Part shown: piece by piece, positions 48,199 through 58,447 of the stretch
How positions within the stretch are numbered: position 1 is the stretch's first letter
Layout: every line of letters begins with the position of its first letter
Origin: Temnopleurus reevesii
Lineage: Eukaryota; Echinodermata; Echinoidea; Temnopleuroida; Temnopleuridae
Assembly: GCA_036244855.1 (NCBI GenBank)
Contig: BQKZ01000034.1
Span: 169,000-232,999, forward strand
DNA length: 64,000 nt
Reading direction: 5' to 3'
Position numbers and translations under genes: made by a program
The notes under the pieces: model-generated
The model's input: the letters and a program-made list of their open reading frames with translations, nothing else
The model's database searches: none
Told to the model about the DNA's origin: nothing

Positions 48199-48620
48199 AG
48201 GGGAAAGAGAGAGAAAGAAAACAGGCTAGAGAAAGAGAGAAAGTATGAGAGAGAGAAGAGAGAGAGAGTGAGGGGAGGGGAGAAAGAAGAGAATGAGAAA
48301 AACAATTTCCTTTCTTTATCACAAGGAATAAAATGACATGATCGAGTATATGTAAACAGTGTTGAATCTTATATGTGTATAGCATTATTAACATATCAGG
48401 AGAATGATAGACAGAGATGGAGAAAGGGGGAGAGATAGGGGAGGGGAGAGAAGGAAGGGGTGGGGTGTGGTAGACTGAAAGAGAAAGGGGTACAATTACA
48501 GACAGGAAGGGAGAGAGAGAGAGAGAGAGTCTGAGAGAGGAGGGAGAAGGGAGAAGAAGATGATAGAGCAGAGAGGATGATGGAATGAATTTCTCTTTAT
48601 CAAGAAAAAAGGTGGATAGA
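47730..48620. repeat. Tandem array: poly(A)-signal block plus GA-rich tract
   Basis: AATAAAATG blocks near 47738, 48062 and 48327 are each followed by ATGTAAA, AGTGTTGA and AGCATTATTAA-type sequence and then a GA-rich tract. A degraded fourth start (TATCAAGAAAAAAGG) is near 48598. Unit spacing is about 324, 265 and 273 bp. Confidence 0.85.
47738..47743 (+). terminator. Best candidate poly(A) signal, SPEN
   Basis: AATAAA followed at about 25-50 bases by GT/T-rich sequence. The same signal block is repeated at about 48062 and 48327 in a tandem array, so alternative ends are possible. Confidence 0.5.
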
Positions 48621-50346
48621 AAGATAAAGAGAGAGAGATCTAAAGGGAGAGCAAGTAGGAGGGAGAGAAAAGAGCGAGTAAAGAAAATGGGGGAAGGGAT
48701 TTCAACAGTTTGGGGATATGCACAAGGTGTACTTTATCACAGGTGAATGGCCAAGATTATGATTATCGTCATATTTTCTCTTACATTTGTTTTGTTGTTG
48801 CATTATTCACTTTGTAATCTTCACCTCAAGCATATTCTGTAAAGTTTGACATTGCTTTATTTATATGAGGTTTTTTGAAAACGGAAAGAGGGTCTGAATA
48901 AGGGAACCGACATTTGCTCTATTTATTTTTAACTAGATGCAGGGATAGGGGAAAGGAATTTGATGTTGGGTTGGAAAATTAGGCCATCTCTGGAGATTTT
49001 CTATTGTAGCAATGGTTGCCGGAGTATAGATCAGTTTTGGGAGAGGTGACAATTCAAAAATTAAATAACTGCAAGCTGAAGCTGTAGTGAAATCATTCAC
49101 AAATTTGGAAATGTTCAGAGTTTGTTTGATTAAATTTGACCAAGAAATGGCTTATTTATTGGAAAACAAAGCAAGCACAGTGCATCAGTTCTTTTTGCCA
49201 GCACAGCGCCTCACACACAAGCTCAAAATGAGTTCAGATTCCATGTAAACGGAGCGGAGACACTATTGCGTGACAGAATATCATCTAATTCTGTACAAAT
49301 TTATATTCATGTATGTAAAACAATTCATTAGCTCATTTCACATCAATCTCTTCATCCTCACCATAACTGATCTATACCTTTAAATTATCTGGGATTACTA
49401 ATCATTCACAAACAAAATACGGACAAAAATTTTCAGTGTTCAACACAAAATTCATGTCGATTTATTTTCATCATCGCTTTTCATGGCCCATCACAGGTTA
49501 CAGTTTATGTATAAAACGAATAAGAACATATTTACAAGCCATAGTATATACATTTTATACTTTACTATTTACAAAATATCACACAAAAACTGTCCTTACA
49601 AAAGCCCAGTCACATAGTAGCCCTGATGCAACACGATTCAACATGACTCTTTGTCCAGTTGAGGCTTGAGTAACCTGATCTGCTCCTGAACAAAGAGGGA
49701 CGCATACTCAGATCACAGAGGACTTAACAGGACTAGGAATCATGTTGAATTGTGTAGAATCGGGGCTTTAATATGCTCGAGGTAAAATGAGTTTGATCCT
49801 TCACTAACCTTTTCATATAAAATATTGTAACTAGTTGTTTTCAGAAGTAAGGTAAAAAATTAATATCACCCGGTCAAAGTTAGTGTTAGTGCTAGATTGA
49901 GATTTTCATTGAAAATAAAAATCAAACTATGCATGAATACAAGCTCAAGCTGTCAAATTATAACAAATTAAATGAATTGTTAACAATCTCCACTTGCTGT
50001 TTTACAACAGAGGAAGTTGGTGGTTTCAATTTGAACGAAAATCATTGATAATATCTTGAAAAACTATTAAAAAAAAGGATTGGAAGAAATCTTTGGCAGA
50101 TTACACCTAGCAAATTCGAGCAAACATTACCTGTGTGAAGAGGGGAAAAAGGAATTGGACAAAGTAAACAAATTCACACTAGCCTTCACAATAGCTTCAT
50201 GATCACAAAAGAAAGGCGCTTTCCCAAATATTCCCTAAACAGATGGGACACCTGTTTGACATTCTCTACAGAATAAGAGGGGATGAAAATTATTTTGTGG
50301 CTTTTGGCTCATGTGAATGCTTTAATGGAATTTGCTTACTTCTTAA

Positions 50347-51113
50347 CCCTAACTAGGCCGGGCTATTTTGGGAGTTCTCAGAGCCGGAGGGGGGCCTCCC
50401 AGGCCCCCCCTTCTGTTCTCGGCCGTCGATCGCGCTATCGCCGCAAATATTTGCATGTGAGTAGAATATCATGTAAACTACAAATTTGCATCATCAAATT
50501 TTCGAAAAAATACACTGTTTATTTTTAATTAATTAATTATGCTAATATATGCATACAAATGTATTTTATGCTCTAAATCACAAAATACTGGTGATAGAAA
50601 GCTAATTTTTGGTAAAGGTATTCCTGGTATCATATCTAACAATACCACATAAAAAAATTGCACCAACAAATTTAATTTCTTATGTTTTCTATTGTTTTTT
50701 TTCAATTTCTTATGTATTTCATTGTTTTTTCAACCTTATGTTTTCTACAGTTTTTTGAGCAAAATTGATTGCAAATATTTTTTCAAGCACAATTATGCTA
50801 AAATGAATTGATTTCAGTCACTGAAAGCCTAAATATCAATTTTAATGTGAATTAATTGAAAAAACACAATTTGCATTGACTTTGTACACAAAATCACGTT
50901 TTGGAACAGATTTGAGGCTGACATGCGTGTATAAAATGTTACGTAACATCGTAACGGTTGGTCCGATTTTCGTGAAAATGGTCTTAAAAGTTGCGGGAAA
51001 CTTGAAATAAAAAAGTCAGTGAGCCGCGTTATCAGAAATTTTCTCGCGGCGAAACGATCGCGAAATCCGTCGAGGGGGGGCCTCCCAGGCCCCCCCCCCC
51101 AGCCTAGTTAGGG
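50347..51113. mobile_element. piggyBac-like non-autonomous element (767 bp)
   Basis: Ends CCCTAACTAGGC and GCCTAGTTAGGG are perfect inverted repeats, each flanked by TTAA (50343-50346 and 51114-51117), the target duplication and CCC..GGG termini of piggyBac elements. Subterminal GGGGGGCCTCCCAGGCCCC blocks and CGATCGCG/GCGGCGA blocks extend the inverted symmetry. No transposase frame inside. Confidence 0.85.
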
Positions 51114-51557
51114 TTAAAACTGCTTTGTGCCTTCTGCTTACAGCAATTACGATTCTTGGTCAATAACAGAATAAGTGTTTGTTTAGTTATTTGTATCATC
51201 ATCTACTGAAACAAATATTCATCTCATATGTATTGACAATTTACAATGGTGCAAAGTGAAAAGTTTAAATACAAAAAGTGAAAAACATACCAAAGATATT
51301 TCTTTCAATTGCAGCAATTCTTGGAAATTTCAATTTCCTTTCATATTGGCAAATCAAATTTCAGACACTTATTAATTATTCAATCCATACTGGAATCAAA
51401 CCAATACAAAACATATTGCGTTGCATCACGCAACATTTATTACTGCAGCAAAAACTTTTGAAATGTCCAATTACTGGTTTTTACTAATGTGTGCCATGTT
51501 CGTCTGCTCCCCTACACACTTCAAAGTTTAGTAATTCATTTCTAACAAATTACTATA

Positions 51558-51735
51558 CAATCTAATCTCGTTATAACAAGGTCATTAGGACCAGAGAAAT
51601 TAATACCTCTTTATATTGAAATCTTGTTATATCAGGGCCAAAATACAATAAAATACAAAGAGATGGGACCAGGAAAATTAACTTGTTATAACAAGAGCTC
51701 GTTATATCAGTGCTCTTTACAATGAGGTTTGACTG
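51558..51735. mobile_element. Short TA-flanked inverted-repeat element, copy A
   Basis: Right end AATGAGGTTTGACTG is flanked by TA; the left end CAATCTAATCTCGTTATAAC is diverged. It is the inverse of the copy at 60863-61037. The termini recall pogo/Tc1-mariner MITEs. Confidence 0.8.
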
Positions 51736-52952
51736 TACTTTCCAATTCTCTTGCTTCTATGCAGCATCGTAAGTTTATGTATAAACTCAGTGGCCACTTG
51801 TCCAACCAAAATGTAGCATTTTTGCGCGATGCCACAGTCACGCATTTTGGAGGACAAAACAAAGATAAACCCATACATCGGACCATGTAAACAATGGATA
51901 ACGACAGGGTGATGGTTATGGCCCTATTGTATGTCTTCCAACATGGGGGATAAATGCTGGCAGAACACTTGGAACCTCGTTACCTGAGGAAAATGAAATC
52001 AACAAATTTATTTGTTTTGTTTGCAAATATTAAAAGCATAGATGACACAAGGCAAAAATGAATTTTCCCGAAATAGTCGTGAAATGGGCCTATTTTTGTT
52101 TTCCAGCAGAACACTTAGAATCGCTTTACCTTTGGACATCACAATCTACAAATTTATGGTAGGTTTTTTTAAGATTCATTAACAAAACTGCCCCTGAAAC
52201 CATCTTCAATTTGCAGAGGCATGAAAATATCTACACAAAACATGTACAATCATAACCAATATCACCAGCCTCAGCTTCAGAAAGTGGCAGTGAACCACTA
52301 TATAGCATCTGTTCTTTTCTACAAAGTAAAAAAATAAATTTACTTATTCTCTTTAAACAAAAAACACCGTTCTTAGGCTTGCTCTCTCTCCCACATGCTT
52401 AGTTCCTGAAGCAAACTAGAGCTTGCACACAAGACATAGTCCTAAGAAGGACTGAGCAAAAGCTCAAAAAACATTGGAAAAGATCTTTTAAAGCTTTCGC
52501 TCAGTCCTTTTCTGGACCGTTTCTTGAGATATAACCATTCATCACATGGTACAACCGCAAACTATTTGAATGCTCAGTTTCTACTATTAATATACCTTTA
52601 TATCTCTTCTCGATTTTTCATTTGTGTCAATGAGCTAACCAAGAATCCCATTCGAAATTTCTTTCTACAATAAAAGATCTTCACTCCATCATGCACATCT
52701 GTTGGGACGACAAACTGGTGTTACTTTTTCCAAAGAAAATACTTGAAGGAAAGCGTAAATGGAGAGTTGCAGCATTCCCAAAGCAATCGTCAAAGAGTAA
52801 TTGATGCATTTACGAAGACGTTGGTCCTATCTTGAAAACAAACTCTTGTCAAAAGTCTCCTATTCTCTTAAACTTGAAGGACATAGTCTGACTCAGAGAA
52901 AACCAGTTCTTTCCCAACAACTGTCAATCAAGTGAAAAAATTTGATCTATCC

Positions 52953-53095
52953 AGTCATGCTCTCTCTCTATTATAAAGGACAGAGTGGGTTCAACTTGTG
53001 GCATGGTACATGTTCCCATCCGTTGATCCTCTCTATTATAAAGGACAGAGTCGGTTCAACTTGTGGCATGGTACATGTTCCCATCCGGCGATCCT
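52953..53095 (-). repeat. Two short relics of the terminal exon
   Basis: Two direct units of about 66 bp (about 52965-53030 and 53031-53094), about 95% alike. They resemble the part of the terminal exon around the GNVYRATRFT codons (shared TACAxGTTxCCA and CGATCCTCC-type stretches on the plus strand). They are too diverged to translate. Confidence 0.55.
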
Positions 53096-53154
53096 CCTTC
53101 ATATTAAACAATCATCATGGAACTAAATGTCTGATAAAGAGAGGTTTGTCCATA

Positions 53155-53312
53155 TCAATCATGATCTTTCTCTACCTTGAACGAAAGCGTCTGTTGAGAG
53201 TGAACCATGTAGCCCGGTACACATTTCCAACCAGCGAGACTCCACTAGAATGAATGCACGTCGTGAACGCGTTGCTGCAGACTTTGTTGAGTGTCCATAT
53301 GTCCGAGAAAGG
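53155..53312 (-). pseudogene. Fourth copy of the terminal exon, damaged
   Basis: Encodes TLNKVCSNAFTTCIHSSG and GNVYRATWFTL, then loses frame through a single-base deletion before the QTLSF equivalent. Several further replacements distinguish it from copies 1 and 2. Confidence 0.75.
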
Positions 53313-53324
53313 ATCAATGAAATT

Positions 53325-53480
53325 GGTAATTTCTCCACCACGACAAAGTCTGTTTGAGCGTAAACCGTGTCGCTCTGTACACATAGCCACCCATCGACCC
53401 TCCGCTGGAGTGAATGCTTGTTGTAGACGTGTTGATACAGACTTTGATCAAGGTCCTCCTAAAATGTGTGAGAAATGATC
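53325..53480 (-). pseudogene. Third copy of the terminal exon, damaged
   Basis: Still recognizable as STTSIHSSGGSMGG and YRATRFTLKQTLS. It lacks the block corresponding to NALQLHSTPTLN, and a deletion destroys the SFKVEK end, changing frame. The conserved spacer after the stop is shared with copies 1 and 2. Confidence 0.75.
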
Positions 53481-53487
53481 GTTGAGA

Positions 53488-53690
53488 TCAATCATCTTCT
53501 TTCTCTACCTTGAACGAAAGAGTCTGTTTTAGTGTGAACCTTGTCACCCGGTACACATTGCCACCCATCGACCCTCCGCTAGAATGAATGCTTGTTGTAG
53601 ACGCATTGCTACAGACTTTGTTCAACGTTGGTGTACTGTGCAGCTGTAGGGCATTCTCGATATCAAGGTCTAATGTCCTCCTAATATGTC
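53488..53690 (-). other. Second, coding-competent copy of the terminal exon
   Basis: A tandem copy offset by exactly 222 bp from the functional exon. It encodes DIENALQLHSTPTLNKVCSN and continues to SFKVEKEDD with its own TGA at 53490-53488. Compared codon by codon with the functional copy over about 58 codons, I count 22 synonymous and 3 amino-acid changes (K to E, A to V, D to E). The frame is open from the first stop codon through the whole copy. No strong phase-0 splice acceptor is visible; CTACAG|CTG in the copy is the only plausible one. It could be expressed by stop readthrough, intra-exon splicing or alternative splicing, or be a former coding exon. Confidence 0.75.
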
Positions 53691-53709
53691 TGAGAAATGA
53701 TCGTTGAAA

Positions 53710-53940
53710 TCAATCGTCATCCTTTTCCACCTTGAAAGAAAGAGTCTGTTTTAGTGTGAACCTTGTCGCCCGATACACGTTTCCACCCATCGACCCTCCG
53801 CTGGAGTGGATGCTGGTCGTAGAGGCGTTGCTGCAGACTTTGTTCAATGTGGGCGTACTGTGCAGCTGAAGAGCATTCTTGATGTCGAGGATGGATTTCC
53901 AAAGGGATTCTCTCTGGTCATGGGGTATGCTTGACAGATC
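53710..53940 (-). CDS. p63/p73-like terminal exon: end of SAM and inhibitory tail
   Basis: On the minus strand the acceptor is TTTTCTTGCAG (just above 53940) and the stop is TGA at 53712-53710. The 76 residues begin DLSSIPHDQRESLWKSILDI, the last SAM helices (p63 has KIPEQFRHAIWKGILD). They continue with TLNKVCSNASTTSIHSSGGS and RFTLKQTLSFKVEKDDD. The last part matches the p63/p73 post-SAM segment STVSVGSS and RFTLRQTISF, known to restrain transactivation. Further tandem copies of this exon lie immediately downstream on the minus strand (53488-53690 and beyond). Confidence 0.95.
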   Translation of the reverse strand, partial: DLSSIPHDQRESLWKSILDIKNALQLHSTPTLNKVCSNASTTSIHSSGGSMGGNVYRATRFTLKQTLSFKVEKDDD

Positions 53941-56900
53941 CTGCAAGAAAACGACGGAAATATTCAAGAAATAATAAAGAATGTTGATGTAAAAGTACAA
54001 CAGATCAAAGGGATGTTTTGTATTATGAATAATCAAGAAAGATATTAGGAAAAACATTTACATAGCCCTGTAAATGCAGAATTATAACATGGAAGCTCTT
54101 CTATAGGAAAATAAAATGGCAAAATGTGCCAAAATGGCGGCCATTTGTATTTTGCAATAATTCTGAATCTAGAGAACGCCCTTCTTGGTATCCACCAAAA
54201 ATTGAAAGAATATGATTTGATTGACATTTGGGCTAAATTTTGTAACTTTAGACAATTTTCCACAATAAGGCCCATTTTTAGCCCTCAGGACCCGACTTAC
54301 TGTAATAAAACCAAATTTAGATAAATCGCAGTTTACATGCAAATAAATAGCAAATAGCAAAAATCTTGATCGCTTATAAAACTTCAGAAAACACACATAT
54401 ATGCATGACCCTTTCATTAAGCTTCTCATAACATAGGCATCTTAGCGTAGTGTGATATCTAAATTCACAAAAATTAAAGATTAGTTTGTCTCTTACCTCC
54501 AAGTTGATTTCTTCCAATTGATCCACTGTATGAATGCCCTTCTTGGTGAATATGTCCGAATGTTGTCGGAGACCAAGCCTCTTTAGCCAGCTGTGGAGAA
54601 AAAAAAGATGGCGGTCATTTAGTTAGTATAAACTCATTTAGGTTAGATGCATACATATTCATTAGGTTTTGAAGATGTCGGAATGTTGTCAGAGACCGAG
54701 CCTCTTTAGCCAACTGTGGACGAATAAAAAAGATGGCAGTTATTTAGGGGGTGTTGTTCAAAATTTGCAATTGATCGCAAGATGCAGTTGATTGGAACAT
54801 GCCAATCAAAATCATTGTTTCAAGCACGTCTCCTTAAATGCGCATACTGCACGCGAATGAAAATGCGTGTCACAATTTGCAAAGTTGCAGTTGATTTGCA
54901 GTTGATTTTTAACACTAGTCAGGATGAGATGCATTCATATTTGATAGGTTTTATTAAAGGGAAATAGGTACATATTCTTTGAAAAGAATTGCTCTTATAA
55001 ATCATTTGCACATCCCCCACCCAAAGAAACTAAAAAACCTCTAAAGTTCATTTTTAAGATTAAAAATATAAATGTTTTTCTTCTAAAATGGCTTCTAGAA
55101 CCAAAGACATAAAAAGGAACATAAAAAACCCATTTCTTCACCTGTATATCGAAGGGACTTGCAACTGAGATGATGTTGTTCTGGGCATGGCAAAGCAAGT
55201 ATTGGGGAGTCAGATTTATGCCCCCCACCCCAGCCATAGAAACTAAAAAAAAAACTTTAAGCTTCATTTCTTAGGGTTAAAACCAATCTGTTTTTCTCAT
55301 TCAATCATTTGGCAAACCAGAGATATAAAAAGGAATTAAAAAAAAAACATTTCCTCACCTGTATATCGAAGGGTCTTGCGACTGAGATGATGGGTTGATG
55401 TTGTTCTGAGCATGGCAAGGGATGGGCGGAGTTAGATCCATGTTACCACTGATGGGGAAACCTTGGCTCGTAGGGATGGTGTCTACCTCCATTGTGTTTG
55501 GTCCATCAGCCTCATCTAATAGCGGAAAGAGATTAGATTTTTAGTAAATATTTCACAGTAACAAAAAATTATTGAACTTTTCCCATATCTAGTCGTGGAA
55601 TCTTGGTATAAAGAGATATGATATCACAAACTTCCTGAATTAAAGAGGTAAAAATATGGTCGTAGCTCTTTATAATTTTTTTGTTTTCTAACCCTGCTAT
55701 AACAAGATTACTGCTAGAACAAGGTATTTTTGATGGTCCCAAACACTCAATATACCGAGTTTCCACTCAAATTTACCTGTAAACATGTGAAATCTTGGCT
55801 TAAAAGGTAATTTTCAGACGTTCTTTGGCTTTTCACTATAAAAATTCAGTCTATTTTCAACATGAAATGTGTTCCATCCCAAAATCCCTTCCTTTCCTTC
55901 TCGGACCTACCTATGTTATTTTCTTTTAGGGCCTCATTTTAGAAATTAATGACCAACCACTCATCCAAATAAGCATGAGGACAATTCTCCTTTTTCAAAG
56001 AATCTCACTTCAGATGTAAACACGGATTCAATATGAAAGGTCGGCAACTCGGCAAATGTACCTTTCGAGCACTTGAGTGCTTGTCGCAGCTTCAAATCCC
56101 ATTTGTGTGCTTGTGTTTTTTTCCCCACAAAATCTGGGCATCTATAATATAGCAGTAGCTGTGTCCTAAGTGGTTGATGGAAGCCTAGAATATCTCACAC
56201 TAAAAAAATAATTTGATTTGATCAAAAGTGCAAAAATTAGACAAACATATGACATTTTTTAAAAGAAGTCAGGCAATAAAAATGAATAAGTTACATTTAT
56301 TTGAAAGATATGTAAAAAGAAATGATTCAATTATTATAAAATTGAATAAGTTTGTCAGAAGACCACAAGTTGCCAATTTGCTGAAAACATAACTGTTTGA
56401 ATAATTGTTAAATGTTTCATTCTTACTTTTTTGATATATTTGTCTACTTTTTCACATTTCAATCAAAGCAAGAATTTTTTCAGTATGCAGTTCTCCATTA
56501 ACATACCTTTACCTTTACACGGGATTGTATCCCTTCGCTCCAGCCCGGTGGACGTCGTCGGGTATGGCGCCAACGCCGTGAACTGTTGCTGCGACGCTTC
56601 TTGCTGTTGATGCTGAACTTGTTGCTGCAACACGTGTTGTTGAAGCATCTGCTGCTGTTGCTGTGGATACGACTGGCCACGGGTGAGTGATGGTGGTGGC
56701 GAGGTGTGGTTCATTGGTGGGATGTGATTCAGGGGAGGGGTGTGGTTCAGGGGTGGGGTGTGATTGAGGGCTGGGTTGAAGGGTGGGTTAGCCTGGGAGG
56801 TAGAGGCAGGTGGGGTCGACTGGAACGAGCTCACGCGGGGTAGGTTGGGCACACCGTTCGGCAACTGGAGCCTGTGAATGATAAAATGTAATAATGCTAA

Positions 56901-58404
56901 CTTTTCTATACATATAGTCACTACCACATCGCCGGGGAAGGCTGCAGGATGTAGTAGCCGAAAATTTTAATGAAATTTCTTTTTATAGGAAGCAGTTAAA
57001 TGTTCAGTGTTTTCAACCAACATATGAAATATCGCAATCATACAATACGATGTTGTATCACTTCTTATTGTATACAACCTTCTTTCTTTCTCACTTTGAG
57101 AAACTACTCCTAAATAACTATTTTCCAATCTCTCTTTCAAATTTCATCTGTTCTCTGACTCCTTTTTCCATCGATCTCCACTCCATACTCCCTCCCTTCT
57201 CTCCTTCCCCCTCTCTCCTTCCTACAATATCTTCGCTCACTCCTCTCCCTTCGCTCACTCCTCTCCCTTCGCTCACTCCTCTCCCTTTGCTCACTCCTCT
57301 CCCTTCGCTCACTCCTCTCCCTTCGCTCACTCCTTATCTTTCAAAGCATGCATTCTCCATCTCACAAGCACAGCTTTAAATAAAAATCCTCTACTCATAA
57401 CCCACCACTCATCTGGTGCATTTTCTGCTCTTTTTCATCTATATAGATGTATATTAACCCAAACACACACACACAGAAAAGAAGTCTTTATTAGAACGAA
57501 TTGCAAACTTCACAAAAGTATCTTCATAACTTTTACACCTACATGTCCTACATCAACTCAACCACACATTAAAAACAGACTTTATTTTTAGAACAAATGG
57601 CAAACTTCACAAGAGTATCTTCATAGCTTTTTCACCAACACATATCATCAAATATCATCAACTAAAACACTCAAGGAAAACAGTCTTTTATCATTATAAC
57701 AAATGGAGAAAAAATTCATTAAGAGTATCTTCATATCTTTTTCAATGTACCATCCTCAACTGAAACACACAAGAACATCCATCTTTATTCATATCACAAA
57801 AAGAGAACTTAACAAGCCCATCTTCATCTCTTTTTATCTACATGTACATGAACTCAAACACACAAGAAAATTGCATTTATTTTTAAAACATAAGAAAACT
57901 TCAAACCAGTATCTTCATATCTCTGATGAACCATTCATCATTTTATTATACAACTATTTACAATAGGGTTACGTTATGTATAAATTATAAGAATATCACT
58001 TCTTTGTCAAGTTGTTTGTTGTTGGAAATATTTACATGGAAGTGTTTAATGAAGACAGATTCTGAGCTGCCAACTGACTAGGATACAGGGGTCACCGCAC
58101 AAAATGGTCTATCCTCTTCTTGTTATAACATATTAAACTTCTTGTGCCGTCTTCTTAACATAGACACAAACATTGATATGTCCATGTTATGATGATGGCA
58201 CAAGAAGTCAAGATGTCTTGGCAGGAAGAGGAGAGCTAAGAAAATTTTGTGCAATTGTCCCCAAAGCTACCGACCTGAAAATTTCAAGATTTTACCAAGA
58301 ATTCTGGAAGAGCTTTCTCTTCGTAAGTTAATCTTTCTTACTTTTACTTCTCTCTTAACGCGCCTTGAGCACTCCACAGAGTGGATTAGGCGCTATACAA
58401 ATGG

Positions 58405-58447
<43 letters not shown>

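Larger units (their letters stand above)
47765..53709. other. Convergent intergenic region and probable p63/p73-like 3' UTR
   Basis: After the GA-rich array nothing coding is seen. The minus-strand gene's 3' end is unresolved. AATAAA on the minus strand (TTTATT on plus) occurs at 52007-52012 and 49461-49466, among others. The region contains a piggyBac-like element (50347-51113), an inverted-repeat element (51558-51735) and the decayed terminal-exon copies (52953-53690). Confidence 0.6.
54591..55358 (-). other. p63/p73-like intron (768 bp)
   Basis: Contains the partial SAM-exon copy, a 180-bp inverted-repeat element (54747-54920) and a partial copy of the preceding exon with its donor. Confidence 0.85.

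Noticed and set aside
47829..48394. Ser/Leu/Pro frames on the minus strand in the GA-rich array
   Set aside because: Low-complexity translation of CT repeats.
50283..50528. 81-codon frame with an Arg/Ser-rich middle
   Set aside because: Runs into the end of the piggyBac-like element; the Arg/Ser-rich part is its GC-rich terminal sequence.
57050..57379. Ser/Leu/Pro-rich 109-codon frame
   Set aside because: Contains the 18-bp minisatellite and pyrimidine-rich sequence; no splice or domain support.
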